Source: Acanthornis magna
Taxonomy: Eukaryota > Chordata > Aves > Passeriformes > Acanthizidae
NCBI GenBank assembly: GCA_036785705.1
Contig: JAWUZG010000029.1
Location: 16,197,501 to 16,261,500 of the forward strand
Reading direction: 5' to 3'
DNA: 64,000 nt
Made by a program: the position numbers and the translations under genes. The notes under the pieces were generated by a model. It saw only the letters and a list, made by a program, of their open reading frames with translations, was not told where the DNA came from and searched no databases. The first letter of the stretch is position 1. Each line of letters starts with the position of its first letter. Of the stretch, positions 26,783-38,545 are shown one piece after another.

Positions 26783-29129
26783 ATTTTTGTGGGTTTTGTC
26801 CTATTTGTTTTTTTTCCTTCGGTGTCACAGATAAATGCCAGAGACTTTACCTACAGAGGAAACTCACATTTCCAGCTGTGCTGCTTGAGGAGCCTTGCTG
26901 TGAACCATCCCCACAGTGGATGGGACCAAAAGGCACTGACTGGAAAAAATTTAACCTGATAAAAGAAGACACGTGTATGAAACAATTCATTACACAGAAT
27001 TCTGGTTGGATAAGATTTTTGTTTTAAAAAACATTTGCTAAAATAAAGCTTTTTCCCCAAAAGATCTCTATTTTAATTTGTTTTTCCTTGGGGGGAAATT
27101 TTCTGGAGAAACACAGCACATCTTGCCTGGCTTAACAATGTGGCTTTGTCATAAGTTTGTACTATGGGTTCTCTAGGGTGGGGTAGAAGGTATCAATTGT
27201 CCTGTCTGATCTTCCTTCACTCTGCCACGATGAGCTCTCCTCTTTGCCTGCCACACTGCGAGTTTGGACTTCAGCAGCTTAGGAGAGAGGCAGAGTCCTG
27301 ATTTTTGCCCAGAAAGCATTTGCTGTTCTCCTCCAAGTATTTTCCAATATGTCTGGATTTTTGTAGTGTCCTTTGTTATTTAGACTTGGTCTTCATGGCA
27401 ACTATGCTACTGTTCTGTATATATTTACAAAGAGCCATATGCATTTACAAAAGATAGGGAAGGGTTTACATCTCCTGGGCATGTGTAGTTTTTTTCACTG
27501 AAAGCTAGACAGGTACTGGGGTGTTTTGTTTCTACTTCTTTATGGTTCTTGCAATGCTGGGGAAGAAGGTGATATGCTTGCACATATGAATTTTCATGGC
27601 AGTTTTGCAAGTCTGCATTTATGGCAGTATCTAAGCAGTATAGAACCATTCCCTCAATAGTAAAAAATACCACTGTTATACTATGTAGTGGTATGCTAGT
27701 GCTGACTTGCTTCTGAATATTGGTGAAGCTGAAGCCACACCTAGGGGAGAGGGATGTTTTCATCCTATGTATGCTCCAGGAATGAGAGTTCTTTTGATGA
27801 GAGTTTTACTTTTTCTATTTACACATTTTTGTTTATAGTTTGTTTCTTGTCCTTTGGAGGATATGAAAGATAAATATCTGCTTTTAACTATAGGCATGTT
27901 AGACTGTTGTATGGCATCCATCCCCCTGGATCTGGACACTTATGCATGGAGAGTGAGATCAGCCTCCTCTTCAGCCTCCCTCACTCCATGCTGCCTGCCT
28001 GCCACAGCACAGATCCCACTGCAGCCTGCAGAACATGGTGGGATGGCAGGAGCCAGTGAGCTGCCAGCAGGTGCAGCAAACATAATTTTTGGATCAGCTG
28101 GAGAGAAGTCACAGTCTTCAGTCTGAAGGCGGTTCAGCCTCTGTATGCTGGGATGCCACATGTGTGATCCCCAAGTGCTGTGGGAAGGTCAGAGCAGTAG
28201 CACTGTCTGAACAGGTCTCCAAGCTTCCCTGTTTCCCTGTGGGGTATAACCCCATTTTCCCTACCCTGACTCTGTTCCAGCCCCAGGCAAAGGAGAAGAG
28301 CAAAGTAGCAGGTCCTGCTCATGCTCCAGGGCTGGTGCTGCCTGGTCTCAGCAGGAGCTCAATGGCATGGATCACAGAATGGAGAAACCTGGTAGTCTGG
28401 TTTTCTTGTTTGAAAGATTACTCCCCATATGCTAGAAGAAAGTACTTGTACTTGCCTTGACAGGTTTCCTGTGGCTGCACAAAAAGTGATACTTTGGTAT
28501 ATGATGTCTTGCTGAATTATCTCCTTCCCATTCCAACCCATCCCATGATGGACAGCAGGAATTGAGCTGCTCCTCTGTAGGAAGAGCTGGAGGGATGAGT
28601 GGGTGTGCAGAAGGCACAGCCAATGCTGTGCCCATGATCTCTTAAGCCTGCCTTGTGACAGGTCATGAGGCATTTGAACTGGAGGAGGCAAGGCAAAATG
28701 TTGGCTTCATCACCGGGGGGATATTTGGGATGGATGGACTGTTTGAGCAAGAGCAGCATTTGGGGACAATCTGACTTTCCTTCATGTATTTAAGGGGCAA
28801 ATGGTTATCCTGAGTGACAGCAAAAGCGAAGAAAAAGACTAAGAAAACTGTGAAGGTTGTCACTTGTGGACTTATGCATGCGAGGAAGATGGGCCACTGT
28901 GGACAGAGGGCGTCTGAGTATGGTCTGGGTCAGAAAACAGAGAGAGCAAAGACAACACAGCATCAGTGATTTACATCTCAGACAGGGGAATAATGTAGAG
29001 AAGGGAGAGAGAGAGGAGAAAGCAAGGTGATGGTGTGGGAAAGGTTAAGCGATGTCCTTGTTGAACAGTGCTGCGGGTAGCTGCCTTCTCAGATTTTCAA
29101 AGGCAGTAGCATGGTAGCCCCATTGGCTG

Positions 29130-29165
29130 ATGCTAATGCTTCATTGCATGCTAATGCTTCATTGT
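29130..29165. repeat. 18-bp tandem duplication
   Basis: ATGCTAATGCTTCATTG(C/T) occurs twice back to back (29130-29147, 29148-29165). Confidence 0.9.
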
Positions 29166-32100
29166 TTGACAGTCAGTGTTGTTGGATGACTAAATAACTA
29201 TAAAATTCAGTCATCAGAAATTGCTAAGATATATGGGACCTTTTATTTTTTAATTCTACATTATCATGAATGTGTTTCATTAATTTATGTCTTGAAAAAC
29301 CATTGGAATATCTATGTGCTTCTGACATTTAAAAATTAATTTTAGCTTTTCATTCCCCTAAACAATCTAGAGAGTCTGTTTGGACTTGATAAGCACATCA
29401 GCATGATTTACGATAGGAAGAAAGATTATTTTCCTCTTCAGTATCTCTGTAGGTGCTGGGGAAGAACATAAATGGGGAATTAATGTTAGGAAGGAAATGA
29501 TAGCTCAGATTTGGGGGTCAGAAGGAAATGATGAAGTGCTTGTGTTCTGTGTCTTGGGGTTTAGCCTCATTAATTATCGAAATGCCACTAGATCACTTTA
29601 GTGCTGTGGTTGTGAAAGGGAATGTCTCTAGTCTGAAGCAGCCAACAAGCCCCATTTTTTTGATTTGTGCTGCTTAATATTTAAGGGAGATGAAATGTGG
29701 GGATGAGGGAAAAGTGCTGTTAAAATAGATTTTTACCAGTGTTGGATTTATTGTATATAATTTTAAAGATGACCTTTTAAAAAAGGCTGTATTCTGTTTT
29801 ATTTGAAAGAGAGCACTTGGGAGATTTGTGTATGTATAATGACAGGCACAATATGAGAGAAACATGGGCAGTATACTAAAATGGCATTCGTAAATGATAC
29901 TTCCAGCTAAAAAAAGGTCTGAAGATATGGTTTCTACATAGCAGAAGAAATATAGGGAACTTAACAGAGGAATAATAATTCCTCCATCAGTTGTTCAGGT
30001 CAGAGAGAGAAAGAAAAATCAAATACTTACTATTTTCTCTGATGCAGTGCTTGTAGTGGTTTGTTTTGTCTTAACACAATTGCTACTGATGGCTGTGGTT
30101 TCTTTCCCTAAGATGCATCACTTTTTAAGTTCTTCGTTTGTTTTCTGAGGGGTTTTTTGCTAGTTAATGTCATTCTCCCATAATTTCTGGGTTCATCCAG
30201 CGAAATAAATCACAAAAGGAACTTTGATAAGCAATGGGCTAAAAAATGCTTCATCTTAAGTCTTGCTCTGGTAAATAGCAGCTGATGTCCCTTGTACAGG
30301 CCTTGTCCCTAACTTTGTAATTTCCACATGAAGATTTTTGTGTATATTAACAAAAAAATTACTGAATCCTTCTTAAAAAATTGCTAGTAGTAATTGTGTA
30401 AATACTAATTAGCACTAAAGTTTTTTTTAAAAAGGGGGGGTGCAAATTAAAACTGGAAATACTCTTAACCTTAAGACAATTTTTTTTCCTCCGGAGGATG
30501 AAATTTGATTAAAAATGAAGTGATTGTTTTCATTTTATAGCAAGAATATTTTATGTCAGCAGAAATATTTTTCAGGTGTTCTCTGTGTCTGTGTTCAGAC
30601 ATTTAAAAATGGCTTTCCAAAGTCTGGCAATGGATGCATGTATTGTACACAAGGCTCAGTCATACAGTGGATACAGAAGCAGCCACAAAAACTTCAAGCA
30701 GAATGTTTTGAATGTGGGTCCTGTGCTTCAAGCCAAGATGGCAGAGCAACCAACAAGCTTGGTAACGATCGACAAGGAGCTCATCCCTGCATGGCTGCAG
30801 TGTCAGAATGTTGACTTAAATTCCCCCTTTCATGATGGAGCCTTATTTTACTTTGTTTTGGCATGTCTGCACTTAGTTTGTAAAGCTTGGTCCATGCTCC
30901 TTGTTGGGATTTTATATATGAAGTAAATTAAACCTTTCCCTTCTGTGATGTTCCAATGCACCTTCTACTCCATTTGTGGCTCAGGATGTCTGTTCTATCC
31001 CATCTCATGGGGTCAGCTGTGCTGGACCCCAGTTCTGCTATCATTATGCACATTTCTGTGTAAAAACTCTTTCATTATATGTTGTCCCCACTGTCCAGGA
31101 TCCCAGCTGGCTAGGAACATGGGCCAGAATGCCGTCTTTTTCTTTCGAGGTAAAAGGTGTTTCTTCTGCTTTTTCCTGCAGTAAAACTCTAAAAATTTGA
31201 GAGAAGTTGAGAGATACCATTTTATAATGGTGAGAACCATTTGATGGGTAGGGTAAAGTGAGCAGCTGAAAGGATGGAGCTGGCCAGGCAGGAAAAACCT
31301 TCCTACCACTAAAAAGCAAAATAACTTCTTGTCCCTAGAATTTTTAACTTTTTTTTCCCCAGCTGATCTATATAGAGTTGGTTGCCTGCTTGTCTTTTGT
31401 TCTTGCCTTCAGATTAAACAGGACATGTCTCTTGGCTCAAGTTAAACTTTTGTGATACTGTTGAGGTGTCTTGAATTTTACCAAGTGTCTGTGCTAAAGC
31501 AGATATGTCACTGATTTGTACAGGAGCTGTGTGCTTCAGGCATGCTGGCAGCATGTGCTTTCTCAAAGGGTGCCTTGGAAATACGCTCTAAATATGTAAT
31601 AACTTGAGCATAAAATAATCCAAAGAAGTTTGGGTAATTCAGAATTGAAAATCAGCTTTGGAAGGTTTTATAGGGATGGGAATCGTTCTTTAACTGCAAA
31701 AAGCTAGAATTGCAAAGTTTGTTGGTTTTTTTTTTAATGCATCCTTTTGCTGCTCTTCTGAAGATATTTTTAAATGCCCCCCTTTCCTCATTTCTGCCCT
31801 TACAAGTCTTCACTCTCTGTGTTAGAAACTTAAATAGATCTGGCACTTTTCACTGTTTCAGTCTCTGGGTGCTGGGGAACCTTGATAGGACCGGCTGTTC
31901 AGCAGCTAGGGGTAGCATCTCTGAACTGTAGACAGTTCATCTTTAAAGGTGATTTGAGAATGGCCTGAAAATGTTAGTCACTAGAGCAACACTAGGGAAG
32001 CAGTTTTGCTTGGTCACTGGTGGAGAGCATGATCCCCCTTACATACAACTGCGAACAGGGCAAAGCTGCATTTCACAGCATGAAGAAGCTGCAGACCTTC

Positions 32101-33650
32101 CTTGCTACTGTCTGAATTGGCAGCATCCTCAGTAAGATTTTCTTTGTTCCTGCAGAAAGAATAGTAAGGTTCTGTCCAGTATTCTGCTTCTCTGTCTCAC
32201 CAGTAATGTTCCAGCTCTTTATTGGTGAAAAGTATTTGGGGAATCACCTGCTCAAGTGGTACAAATTTATCCAGCAGGTTTTCAACACAAAATTGGCTGT
32301 GTTCCCAAGTCCTGTCAGTGATGGCTGCAACTGAAGCAGGCAATGAAATGTTTGTAAATCTAATTTTTCTCACTTCCTTTCCTAGTAAGATATAAATCAA
32401 TTACTTCCATTATAGCTGAAAAGATAGAATCCTGCAAGACGGTGTTGATTTAAAAAATAAATACCTGAGGATCTAGCACTTTCTGCTGCCTTTATTGCCC
32501 AGGTGTCTGTTCTACTTAATCATGTAATTAGTGTTGCAGAACTGTCCAAAATGTTGAAATAATCAGATTTAGGAAGTTTCAAAGTGCATTCTGCTAACAT
32601 CATGGCAAGTTGGTGTCTGTTCTCCAACTCCTGAACCAGTCCAAATGCTTTCTTTAATAGCAAAGTAGAAACATGTCAATGGCAGCATCTCTGCAATTTT
32701 GGCAGCAGGTGACAGCCCCAGGCATTTTGTAATTAGCACCTTTTTCAAACTGTTAGCTAAATTAGTCAAATATGAAATAATCTTCCCCAAATTATATCTG
32801 GAAATTTGAACCTTGAGTCTGTCTTAATGTGTGGACACACTGCCATCCAGGTAGTGCTATTTACTGAATAGTGTGTCTTCTAGCAAATTCATGGCACGTA
32901 ATCTGGATGATATCTGGGTTACTTTTATAAAATTCATTTGTAAAACACCTGCCAGCTGTTTGGTACTGGCATTTGTAATATTACAGTTTTCAGGTGTAGT
33001 CAAAAGCACTTTTCCTTGTTGCCTGCAACAGAGAACTTGATCCCATATGTATTTCATAAGTATAAGTCATTAATTTTCATTATCCTGAGTATGCAGATGG
33101 AGTAAAGGTGCCTGCTCTGGGCCTGTAAGAGCTGTAATCCTGATTAGAACCTAATGCTGAGTCAAGCCGTGAAATTGGTATCACAAGGCATTATTGTCCT
33201 CATCTTCGGAGTTATTTTGGATTTTAATATTTCACTCTTCTTGCATAAAAATAAGCCTGTAAGATCCTAACACTGTAAAACAGTAATAATAATCCACATG
33301 TTATGTAATTGTGTAGCTGATAAACATCACCTGAGAGATTTTTCTGGGCTAAAGAGGCTATAAGTAGTTTCTTCACACTTTTACCCATGCCAGGCACGAG
33401 CAGAGCATGCTCATAACTCTTCAGCACCAACTCACTTATCCTTTCTGCAACTATTCCTTTTAGGACTCTGTCCTCATTCAATCCTAGGCCTGATTTTCAC
33501 TTTAAAAGAATAGCCTGCCCTTAACTGCTCTAAGCTAGCTTCTGAGAATTCATATGCTCAGGAAAAAAACCTTGTTTAGTACATCCTACCTGTAGGAGTG
33601 GGATAAGGAGATGTTATTCTGTGTTTCCCTGCAGGTGTGGTACATAACGT

Positions 33651-33672
33651 GGGGGTGGGGCGGGGCAGGGGG
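33651..33672 (+). other. G-quadruplex candidate
   Basis: Four G runs, GGGGG-T-GGGG-C-GGGG-CA-GGGGG, with loops of 1-2 bases. By pattern this is a very stable intramolecular quadruplex motif. It lies in AT-rich intergenic DNA. Confidence 0.7.
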
Positions 33673-36349
33673 AAGAGTATAGCATGGTGGTGTAAGGGAT
33701 CTGAACTGAAGGGAAGGATGAGCTGAGGAAATGCAAGGTAATGCAGTGAAGGATTGTCAAAGTACAGGAACTCATTTTGTTGGGATTTTTTTCTGCTGCT
33801 TCTTGCTGTACTTGCATATTAAGCGCCTTTGGCAATTAAATGCAAAGCAGAACATCCTCTGACTCAAGCGAAAAATGTGTGATTTATCTGTATCAAACTA
33901 TCTCCTCTGCTTATTTAGGTAGCTCAGTTTGAAGGAAGTGATGGATCTTCAGGAGCCTGTTCTATCTTTGGTGCAGGATAAAGATGCCTGGTATGTAGTA
34001 TTCCAGCTTTGACTCTGGTAAGTGCAGGGTCTGATCTGTACATTGCAGAGGATCTTGTTATTGCTTTGGGGCTGCAGTCTGAATAAACTGGTATTTAGAC
34101 TCCTACAAATAGTTTATAGGCCTGAACCTGACAAACATATTGGCCACTGAACATGATGTAATTAATTGTAAGTTAATCATTAAGCTGTTAAAATTATATT
34201 AAATGCTGAAAAATATATGGCTTGTGTACTGCACAGATTTAAGGCTTTTAAAGGCTGACAAGTCTTTGTTATTGTCAGTTCAGCATTATTGATACCTTTG
34301 GCCTTTAAAATACACATCTTCAATTACATAAGTTAGTGTCTTTTATTGCATCAGCTGCTTTTTAGTGCTAATCTTACTGGCAGTCTGTAGCTTGTCATGG
34401 ATTGAGAGATGTGTTGCTAATAAAACTTCTGATTTTTAAAATACTTGCTGTAGTTGCACTGTTTTAGAAATCTTTCTCTTCTTTCTCAGGGAGAATAGAG
34501 ATAAGCTGCATTTTTGTACTCTCTTAATCTCTGTGTTTAGTACTAGGTGTTGTATAGCTGGGACCAATGGTTTTAGGAGGTGGATTCCCTGCTGACCAAT
34601 AGTTGCTAGATTATTAATAGATATATAAAGAAGTTTCTGTAAATAAAGTTTCTCTTTTCGCCATCTTGGGTCCATCTGCCTGCTTCCTCTGCCAGCTTCT
34701 GCGAATCTCAGGAAATCTAAACCAACAACTTGCAAAATGTTACACAGAAAATACCCAAGATGCCTTTTTCTGTTCTTTTACCCTAGAGCAGTGAATGCTT
34801 CGCTTCTCAGGGGTTGCAACGTGACAGGGGGCAGCAGATATAAATTATCGCACAAATAATCCAGTGAAGCTGTTCTAGATGGATGAGACTTTAATAGATC
34901 CTTAGAACTTGAGAGGACTTGAGCAATATGGGCTCTCCTATAGCTGTCTTAGGCTCCATGTCCTCTCTCACAGGAGAGGATAAAGAACCACAGTTGGAGT
35001 TACTTGCAGGTTTCACATGACTGGCAATGTACTCTGGAAGTAAATGGCAAATACCAGTTTGTTCCAGTCTTGCAATTGTTAAGATGCTGATAAATTGTAA
35101 TATGAGTTGGGTTGGCCTTCCTTTTAGACTGAAACAGTATAAGATTACAGGTTTTATACATAACTCCTGGCTTTTCTGTGAAGTGAATCTTATTTTTGTC
35201 CTTTTTAAACATCCATAATTCTGCTCTAAGTGCTTTGTCTATAGTCACCATTGCACTATAGGGCTACCTGTTTACAAGCACTGACCCAGGCAGTCTTTGT
35301 TGGCTGCAATAATGTGGCCAGTCCTTCAGAACTGAAATTGCCTCCAGCATGCAGCTGAAATGGAAAGGGATGGTGTTGTGCTTCTCCTTTAGTTCCTCTT
35401 AGTTTCTTGGAGCATTTTTGCTTTCGTTTCTGAGAGCTCCCTGAACTCCATGTTATTCCTGGGTGTTAGACGTTGACTCAGCCTCTTGTCTGCAGTTAAG
35501 CAGTCATGTGGCTTTGGCCCACCATACTAGTAGTTGTCAAGCATAGTGTATCTGCATATTTTTCTTATTAGACAGCCTTTGTTAGTACTTTGTTAGTACT
35601 TACAGTACTGTCTGTGATAGTGTCACACTCTCTGCCACACCTTGAATGTAGCATAGAATGCAGATTCTTCAGTGTTTTCTGGCTCTTAATTACCTCTGCA
35701 TGTTGTTTAGCAGGATAATATTTTCTTGTCTGTCCTGAGGCTCCTGAGCTTTCTTGGAGCTGCTTGAAATCTTAGCACCTTCATTAAATATCCCACTCAA
35801 GTCCATGGAGTGGAGGATGTTCTATTCCATTCCTTAATCCCAAACCTCAGGTGGAAATGCTACCCTGCTATCCACAGCTAGCACAGTTTTCAAAATCCTA
35901 CTTCTGGCTATCTCCAGCTCCCGTGTTGTCCTAGACAGCCTTGGGACTGGGAACCTTGGAAGGGGACAGACAATCATAGAGCATCTGACAGCCTCAAGGT
36001 CTATGAACACGTAGGCAATCGAGAGGTTAATTTATCACCCCCTCTGTACTTTCAAGTTTTCCGTCTCCAGATGGGTCCTCAGGATAGTGAGCCATCTGTA
36101 GCTTTTGTTTCTTTCAGGACTTTTCTCTGAAAATTTGAAGTTTACAAGATGTTACTTCTTAAAGGTCATCTAGCAATGGTGACTTCCTTGATTCTGCTGA
36201 GATATGTTGCTTTTGCTCAGCTAAAACTGTGATCCTGGGAAATTTTTGTAGGTGCAGCTTCTGCTATTTCCAAGCATTGGTGAAGGAGCGTGTGTTTCAG
36301 GGTAGAAAGTCAACTAGTGCTCCTGTTCTGTGAAAGGCTCCCTGGCTAC

Positions 36350-36352
<3 letters not shown>

Positions 36353-36424
<72 letters not shown>
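36353..36424. repeat. (AC)36 dinucleotide microsatellite
   Basis: An uninterrupted 72-base AC repeat. It generates spurious poly-His/Thr and Cys/Val open frames on both strands. It is likely polymorphic. Confidence 0.98.
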
Positions 36425-36426
<2 letters not shown>

Positions 36427-38029
36427 CAACCGGCCCCCATCCCTGGAGTTCTTCCAGTGTGCCACAGGTGGCGAAAACCTTCTCATTGATCTCCTTTAGC
36501 ACTAGCAAGATCTCAATGACATTCAGCACCAGTTCCATCCTATACTTAGGGTTCACATGGCTCCAGGAAGAGCAGGGCTGTTCTGGTGGCTATTGGATTC
36601 TGGCTTCTTTGACACCAGCCCACAGGTTTGGGGGGTGTGGATAGAGCTGCACATTTGGAAAAAATTCTCATCATGCTCTTATTCTCATCATTGTCTCATC
36701 ATCTAGCTTATTTCTGGAAGACTGGCAGTCAGAAGAAATTGATAGAGTGGTTTGGATGTCCAGCTTTTGACTTTCTAATGGCTTCTCCAGTGTCCTTTGC
36801 TGATTTGTTTCTGCAGGGACTCTTCTAAGAAAAGCACAAGAAGTGAAGATTGTACTGTAATTTAGGACATCAGAACAGGCTCTTTTGTTCTAGGTGAGCA
36901 AGTTTTTTGTACCAAAGGATACTAAAGATGGGGTGTGGAGATCTCTTGCATACTGCAAGAATTGGACAGTGTATTTGGAAATGTACATTTAGCTTTGCAT
37001 CCGTGGTGGCAGGGGTTACATTTTCACAAAGTGAAACAAGATATTTCTAAAGTTTCATGTGTTTGGATTGCAAGAACTGCTGCTTTTTCACTGATCAAGG
37101 CCATTTCCAGATGCTGGAAAGAACAGTTGGAGTCATTCGGCTGCCCCAAGGCAAATGTGCATGTTCCTTTTGCCAGCCAGGTCAGGGTGGCTGCTGTGTG
37201 ACATGAGGCCTCATGAGGAGGTGCCTGCAGGTCTGGTTCAGTGTCCCAGGACATCCATTTCTGGATGTGACTGTCAGTGTGCCTGTGGCACTTCTGAATT
37301 GCCCAGAGGTGACACATCATAAGGCACTATGTGAAGAGGCACCTGTCTTTCTGTGAATATTAGATGTGAGGACCAGGAGTGCCAACACAGCAGACAAAAA
37401 ACACAAACAACTTTTGAAAACCTTGACTTTATTCAGAGTCACATAAGATTTACATTTGGAAAACTGAAGTTTTCTATACTCATATGCATCTCATTCCATA
37501 AAAATTCAACAGATTGATACCCTTTTAGATTTTAAATTACTTAGGCTATTTCAGCTTTATTGCCTTTTATACCATTGTTTGGAAACTGGTTTTGTTTGTT
37601 TACATCCAAACTTCAGATTGCTTTGCAGTACTGCATTTCACTATGGTAGCAAATGTTAGTGACATTTTATAGAGCATAAATAACAGCTTTGAGCTGTGAA
37701 GTCATACTTCTGCCAGGGGATCTTTCTTACCGCTTGTCAAAATAAAAGAGCAAATTTTGAGTGACAAATGTCTATGTATTTGCCAGAAGTTTGTTTCAGG
37801 CATTGCTAGGTACCCACTGTTTTCATGGAGCCATATACCATGACCCGTAGAGGCTGCAACACAAACTTGAAGGTGTCATAATATGCACAATTTGTACATC
37901 TGAGAAGATGCACCATGTGTGAGAAGAGTCAAGAGTTCCATGTATCTACCATAATGAACAGAGTTCATTGAACTTGCTGTCCCAGGGAAAAACTGGTCAA
38001 CTCATATGGTTTATAATAGGCTCAAAGAA
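36425..38029. other. Unique non-coding DNA
   Basis: No supported gene. An AT-rich segment from about 37410 contains a minus-strand AATAAA (near 37428) but no coding exon next to it. Confidence 0.4.
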
Positions 38030-38545
38030 TGTTAAGGAATCTTCCCGGTCCAACCATTCTCGAGCCTCTCTGCTGGTCACACTTCCAAAGTCAGAGACTT
38101 CCACTGCTGGGACCGAAGCCCCTTCACAGTGGGCAGCTCCCGTGGGAGCCCTGCTTTATTCCCCACTTCCCCCACTCACATGGTCAGACCAGGTTTCCTC
38201 ACCAGTTCGAGCCCGGATTTCCCATGGCAGAGTCTCAGAACTCTCGTTCCATAAAGCCATTTATTCAGGGCGAAGTTACACAGACGCAGCCTCCGAGGAG
38301 GGTCCCCATCAAAGGAGCCCGAGGCTCTTATCCCTTCACAATCTACCCGCTCACAAGTCTCGATCTTCCTCCCGAGTCTCTCAGTGGCTATTCACCGGCT
38401 GTGCCACCAGTCTTTGTGCCCTTTGTTGTGCAAAGGATGGCAGTTCACGGCCTCTTGTCTTTCTGGGCTCCTACCTAGAGCTCAATCTGCATCTCAAACT
38501 GCAGCTTGCAAACCGGGCTACCTGCATCAGGTGTGTTCCTCAACA
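38030..38545 (-). mobile_element. Solo retroviral LTR, minus orientation
   Basis: On the minus strand the element starts TGTTGAGGAACACACC (right end, 38545) and ends GATTCCTTAACA (left end, 38030). The two ends form near-perfect inverted termini, TGTTGAGGAA against TGTTAAGGAA. The interior has a minus-strand AATAAA followed by GGAAATCCGGGC-type U5 sequence and a second AATAAA, as expected for U3-R-U5. The flanking bases (AAAGAA on the left, AGTGGG on the right) do not match, so no target duplication supports the boundaries. A 199-codon + strand open frame crossing it is antisense to the LTR and starts in flanking DNA; I do not regard it as a gene. Confidence 0.6.

Larger units (their letters stand above)
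25628..36352. other. 10.7 kb intergenic DNA
   Basis: I see no gene I can support. A poly-A run at about 25700-25715 and two short tandem duplications (26740-26782 and 29130-29165) are present. A run of short minus-strand open frames at 32197-33481 (66-85 codons each, in different frames) has no recognisable domain. A 116-codon + frame at 30576-30926 is likewise unidentified. In mammals the DNA on this side of SEC61G leads to EGFR, but I see no EGFR exon. Confidence 0.4.

Noticed and set aside
30576..30926. 116-codon + strand frame
   Set aside because: No family resemblance, no splice or promoter context; kept only as unassigned intergenic DNA.
36290..36644. Poly-His/Thr and poly-Cys/Val open frames up to 104 codons
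   Set aside because: They are translations of the (AC)36 microsatellite.
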